Below, in pieces: positions 59,001 to 64,000 of a stretch of 64,000 nt of DNA (the first letter of the stretch is position 1; every line of letters starts with the position of its first letter). The notes beneath the pieces are model-generated. The model worked only from the letters and a program-made list of their open reading frames with translations, was not told the origin of the DNA and made no database searches. The position numbers were made by a program, and so were the translations under genes. The DNA is taken from assembly GCA_944472155.2 (NCBI GenBank), contig OX235279.1:137860920-137924919 (forward strand), read 5' to 3'. The stretch is from Trichobilharzia szidati (lineage: Eukaryota; Platyhelminthes; Trematoda; Strigeidida; Schistosomatidae).

Positions 59001-62000
59001 TACTGACCAACTTATCACGGTAGAACTGAGCACAGACGTGCAACAGTCCCAGTCGACACACTTTGAAGAATCACGCATGCAAGTAGGCAAAACCAAATGC
59101 TATGAAACCACAGTGAATGAAGATATGTGCGATGGAGGATAGTTAGACAAAGACTGGTGAGGATTTTCAGAATCCGGGTGATTAGAGGCAGTGGGCACTT
59201 CTGTGCCATTCTGATCGATTTTCAACCATGTCACTGACAGTTTCCAACCACTGCTTCTTAGCATCTCGACGATCCCAGCCGACCAGTCTACACCTTCTCG
59301 CCTGGCCAAAACCAACAGTCACTGACTTCGTGCCATCTCATCGTCTCACCATCCATCACTCTTTCACAACCTAGTCCTGTCTCAGCTTACATCGATTGTC
59401 GAGAGAGCCCGTCATGCGCAACACAAATCATAGCCACTTCAATCCACGCACTTTCACAGCCTATCCGACTGATTTCCCTCCCCACCTGATCATCACTCAA
59501 CACACTGATCAACCTAACACCGGAGACTGGATGGAGAATCTCACCTTCGAAATCATCGAATATTTTCACATCTTCCAACCCTGAATGCCCATGTCTCACA
59601 GCCGTACAGATGGACAGGACAAGCAAAGCCTCGCACCCCACACACGCCCCTCGATCGATAACTCAATATCACGCCGACACCAGACCTCATGACATTTCGT
59701 CAGGAATCAGTCCATTAAAGCTGACACAACTACCCAGATATGTCAAGTGATCAATACACTCAACCGTTTCACTGACTATCCCTAAACTAGGAGCAGAAAT
59801 GACAACTAATCGACACATTCGCACACAACTGTGCTTTCTGACAGAAAAAGCAAACCAACGCATGACTTCCCATACGGAGTCACACAGAACCAAACTAAAC
59901 TGGTGTCAGTAAAACCCAGATTTACTGACCAACTTATCACGGTAGAACTGAGCACAGACGTGCAACAGTCCCAGTCGACACACTTTGAAGAATCACGCAT
60001 GCAAGTAGGCAAAACCAAATGCTATGAAACCACAGTGAATGAAGATATGTGCGATGGAGGATAGTTAGACAAAGACTGGTGAGGATTTTCAGAATCCGGG
60101 TGATTAGAGGCAGTGGGCACTTCTGTGCCATTCTGATCGATTTTCAACCATGTCACTGACAGTTTCCAACCACTGCTTCTTAGCATCTCGACGATCCCAG
60201 CCGACCAGTCTACACCTTCTCGCCTGGCCAAAACCAACAGTCACTGACTTCGTGCCATCTCATCGTCTCACCATCCATCACTCTTTCACAACCTAGTCCT
60301 GTCTCAGCTTACATCGATTGTCGAGAGAGCCCGTCATGCGCAACACAAATCATAGCCACTTCAATCCACGCACTTTCACAGCCTATCCGACTGATTTCCC
60401 TCCCCACCTGATCATCACTCAACACACTGATCAACCTAACACCGGAGACTGGATGGAGAATCTCACCTTCGAAATCATCGAATATTTTCACATCTTCCAA
60501 CCCTGAATGCCCATGTCTCACAGCCGTACAGATGGACAGGACAAGCAAAGCCTCGCACCCCACACACGCCCCTCGATCGATAACTCAATATCACGCCGAC
60601 ACCAGACCTCATGACATTTCGTCAGGAATCAGTCCATTAAAGCTGACACAACTACCCAGATATGTCAAGTGATCAATACACTCAACCGTTTCACTGACTA
60701 TCCCTAAACTAGGAGCAGAAATGACAACTAATCGACACATTCGCACACAACTGTGCTTTCTGACAGAAAAAGCAAACCAACGCATGACTTCCCATACGGA
60801 GTCACACAGAACCAAACTAAACTGGTATCAGTAAAACCCAGATTTACTGACCAACTTATCACGGTAGAACTGAGCACAGACGTGCAACAGTCCCAGTCGA
60901 CACACTTTGAAGAATCACGCATGCAAGTAGGCAAAACCAAATGCTATGAAACCACAGTGAATGAAGATATGTGCGATGGAGGATAGTTAGACAAAGACTG
61001 GTGAGGATTTTCAGAATCCGGGTGATTAGAGGCAGTGGGCACTTCTGTGCCATTCTGATCGATTTTCAACCATGTCACTGACAGTTTCCAACCACTGCTT
61101 CTTAGCATCTCGACGATCCCAGCCGACCAGTCTACACCTTCTCGCCTGGCCAAAACCAACAGTCACTGACTTCGTGCCATCTCATCGTCTCACCATCCAT
61201 CACTCTTTCACAACCTAGTCCTGTCTCAGCTTACATCGATTGTCGAGAGAGCCCGTCATGCGCAACACAAATCATAGCCACTTCAATCCACGCACTTTCA
61301 CAGCCTATCCGACTGATTTCCCTCCCCACCTGATCATCACTCAACACACTGATCAACCTAACACCGGAGACTGGATGGAGAATCTCACCTTCGAAATCAT
61401 CGAATATTTTCACATCTTCCAACCCTGAATGCCCATGTCTCACAGCCGTACAGATGGACAGGACAAGCAAAGCCTCGCACCCCACACACGCCCCTCGATC
61501 GATAACTCAATATCACGCCGACACCAGACCTCATGACATTTCGTCAGGAATCAGTCCATTAAAGCTGACACAACTACCCAGATATGTCAAGTGATCAATA
61601 CACTCAACCGTTTCACTGACTATCCCTAAACTAGGAGCAGAAATGACAACTAATCGACACATTCGCACACAACTGTGCTTTCTGACAGAAAAAGCAAACC
61701 AACGCATGACTTCCCATACGGAGTCACACAGAACCAAACTAAACTGGTGTCAGTAAAACCCAGATTTACTGACCAACTTATCACGGTAGAACTGAGCACA
61801 GACGTGCAACAGTCCCAGTCGACACACTTTGAAGAATCACGCATGCAAGTAGGCAAAACCAAATGCTATGAAACCACAATGAATGAAGATATGTGCGATG
61901 GAGGATAGTTAGACAAAGACTGGTGAGGATTTTCAGAATCCGGGTGATTAGAGGCAGTGGGCACTTCTGTGCCATTCTGATCGATTTTCAACCATGTCAC

Positions 62001-64000
62001 TGACAGTTTCCAACCACTGCTTCTTAGCATCTTGACGATCCCAGCCGACCAGTCTACACCTTCTCGCCTGGCCAAAACCAACAGTCACTGACTTCGTGCC
62101 ATCTCATCGTCTCACCATCCATCACTCTTTCACAACCTAGTCCTGTCTCAGCTTACATCGATTGTCGAGAGAGCCCGTCATGCGCAACACAAATCATAGC
62201 CACTTCAATCCACGCACTTTCACAGCCTATCCGACTGATTTCCCTCCCCACCTGATCATCACTCAACACACTGATCAACCTAACACCGGAGACTGGATGG
62301 AGAATCTCACCTTCGAAATCATCGAATATTTTCACATCTTCCAACCCTGAATGCCCATGTCTCACAGCCGTACAGATGGACAGGACAAGCAAAGCCTCGC
62401 ACCCCACACACGCCCCTCGATCGATAACTCAATATCACGCCGACACCAGACCTCATGACATTTCGTCAGGAATCAGTCCATTAAAGCTGACACAACTACC
62501 CAGATATGTCAAGTGATCAATACACTCAACCGTTTCACTGACTATCCCTAAACTAGGAGCAGAAATGACAACTAATCGACACATTCGCACACAACTGTGC
62601 TTTCTGACAGAAAAAGCAAACCAACGCATGACTTCCCATACGGAGTCACACAGAACCAAACTAAACTGGTGTCAGTAAAACCCAGATTTACTGACCAACT
62701 TATCACGGTAGAACTGAGCACAGACGTGCAACAGTCCCAGTCGACACACTTTGAAGAATCACGCATGCAAGTAGGCAAAACCAAATGCTATGAAACCACA
62801 ATGAATGAAGATATGTGCGATGGAGGATAGTTAGACAAAGACTGGTGAGGATTTTCAGAATCCAGGTGATAAGAGGCAGTGGGCACTTCTGTGCCATTCT
62901 GATCGATTTTCAACCATGTCACTGACAGTTTCCAACCACTGCTTCTTAGCATCTCGACGATCCCAGCCGACCAGTCTACACCTTCTCGCCTGGCCAAAAC
63001 CAACAGTCACTGACTTCGTGCCATCTCATCGTCTCACCATCCATCACTCTTTCACAACCTAGTCCTGTCTCAGCTTACATCGATTGTCGAGAGAGCCCGT
63101 CATGCGCAACACAAATCATAGCCACTTCAATCCACGCACTTTCACAGCCTATCCGACTGATTTCCCTCCCCACCTGATCATCACTCAACACACTGATCAA
63201 CCTAACACCGGAGACTGGATGGAGAATCTCACCTTCGAAATCATCGAATATTTTCACATCTTCCAACCCTGAATGCCCATGTCTCACAGCCGTACAGATG
63301 GACAGGACAAGCAAAGCCTCGCACCCCACACACGCCCCTCGATCGATAACTCAATATCACGCCGACACCAGACCTCATGACATTTCGTCAGGAATCAGTC
63401 CATTAAAGCTGACACAACTACCCAGATATGTCAAGTGATCAATACACTCAACCGTTTCACTGACTATCCCTAAACTAGGAGCAGAAATGACAACTAATCG
63501 ACACATTCGCACACAACTGTGCTTTCTGACAGAAAAAGCAAACCAACGCATGACTTCCCATACGGAGTCACACAGAACCAAACTAAACTGGTGTCAGTAA
63601 AACCCAGATTTACTGACCAACTTATCACGGTAGAACTGAGCACAGACGTGCAACAGTCCCAGTCGACACACTTTGAAGAATCACGCATGCAAGTAGGCAA
63701 AACCAAATGCTATGAAACCACAATGAATGAAGATATGTGCGATGGAGGATAGTTAGACAAAGACTGGTGAGGATTTTCAGAATCCGGGTGATTAGAGGCA
63801 GTGGGCACTTCTGTGCCATTCTGATCGATTTTCAACCATGTCACTGACAGTTTCCAACCACTGCTTCTTAGCATCTCGACGATCCCAGCCGACCAGTCTA
63901 CACCTTCTCGCCTGGCCAAAACCAACAGTCACTGACTTCGTGCCATCTCATCGTCTCACCATCCATCACTCTTTCACAACCTAGTCCTGTCTCAGCTTAC

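Larger units (their letters stand above)
37478..64000 (-). repeat. Tandem array of a 922-bp satellite unit, about 28.8 copies, continuing past the window
   Basis: Head-to-tail copies begin at 37478 and recur every 922 bp. Marker frames such as 37559, 38481, 39403 ... 63375 are spaced exactly 922 bp over 28 intervals, so no net insertion or deletion has been fixed in any unit. Units differ only by scattered substitutions. The array is visibly less AT-rich than its left flank. Each unit is a rearranged piece of an RTE-type LINE in minus orientation (see the representative unit at 37478-38399). The last copy is cut at 64000. Frames of 62-84 codons recur on both strands in every unit, but they have no shared selection signature and are by-products of the repeat. 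Function, if any, is unknown; heterochromatic satellite is the default reading. Confidence 0.97.

Noticed and set aside
37559..63925. Recurrent open frames of 62-143 codons on both strands of the array, as a multigene family
   Set aside because: They repeat only because the DNA repeats. They overlap on both strands, include frames unrelated to the ancestral RT, and the true RT frame has stops and frameshifts in the copies read.
37478..64000. CRISPR array
   Set aside because: Units are 922 bp, contiguous and without unique spacers, and the context is eukaryotic.

Overview
The window looks like trematode nuclear DNA, most probably from a blood fluke of the genus Schistosoma. The evidence is AT-rich non-coding DNA crowded with decayed retroelements, Penelope-like elements with GIY-YIG domains, RTE and CR1-like LINEs, tRNA-derived SINEs carrying schistosome-type hammerhead ribozyme relics, and one intron-bearing eukaryotic gene fragment. 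The species cannot be fixed from the sequence alone. No bacterial operon, CRISPR array or functional RNA gene was found.

Layout. From 1 to about 37.4 kb the DNA is a graveyard of transposable elements. Penelope-like elements (PLEs) lie at 1-1790, 2024-2985, 4425-4790, 10565-12560, 16740-17276, 23318-23785, 24080-24216 and 26519-27160. RTE-type LINE remnants lie at 15985-16265, 18295-18575, 28265-29365 and 34085-37060, with several RTE-type 3' tails elsewhere. A CR1/Jockey-like LINE 3' half with an unusually intact reading frame lies at 4890-5768. Solo LTRs lie at 1838-3029 (split by a PLE), 14106-14449, 28658-28964 and 31002-31356. SINE copies of a Sm-alpha-like family lie at 985-1465, 19735-19960, 25070-25545, 29985-30135 and 31665-31860. 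Several elements are nested, and target-site duplications give the order of insertion.

The only confident host gene is the first coding exon of a PPIP5K/VIP1 inositol pyrophosphate kinase on the minus strand (22288-22707). It has an upstream in-frame stop and a consensus splice donor. No later exon was recognised downstream in the window.

From 37478 to the right edge (64000) the window is one head-to-tail tandem array of a 922-bp unit, about 28.8 copies, with every measured repeat spacing exactly 922 bp. Read on the minus strand, the unit is a scrambled 3' piece of an RTE-type reverse transcriptase: an internal deletion, frameshifts, a C-terminal tail ending in a stop, then a 3' UTR-like stretch. 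It is therefore a satellite born from a dead retrotransposon. Single-base variants form regional subfamilies, mosaic copies and recent multi-unit duplications, as expected from unequal exchange and gene conversion. This array is the most striking feature of the window.
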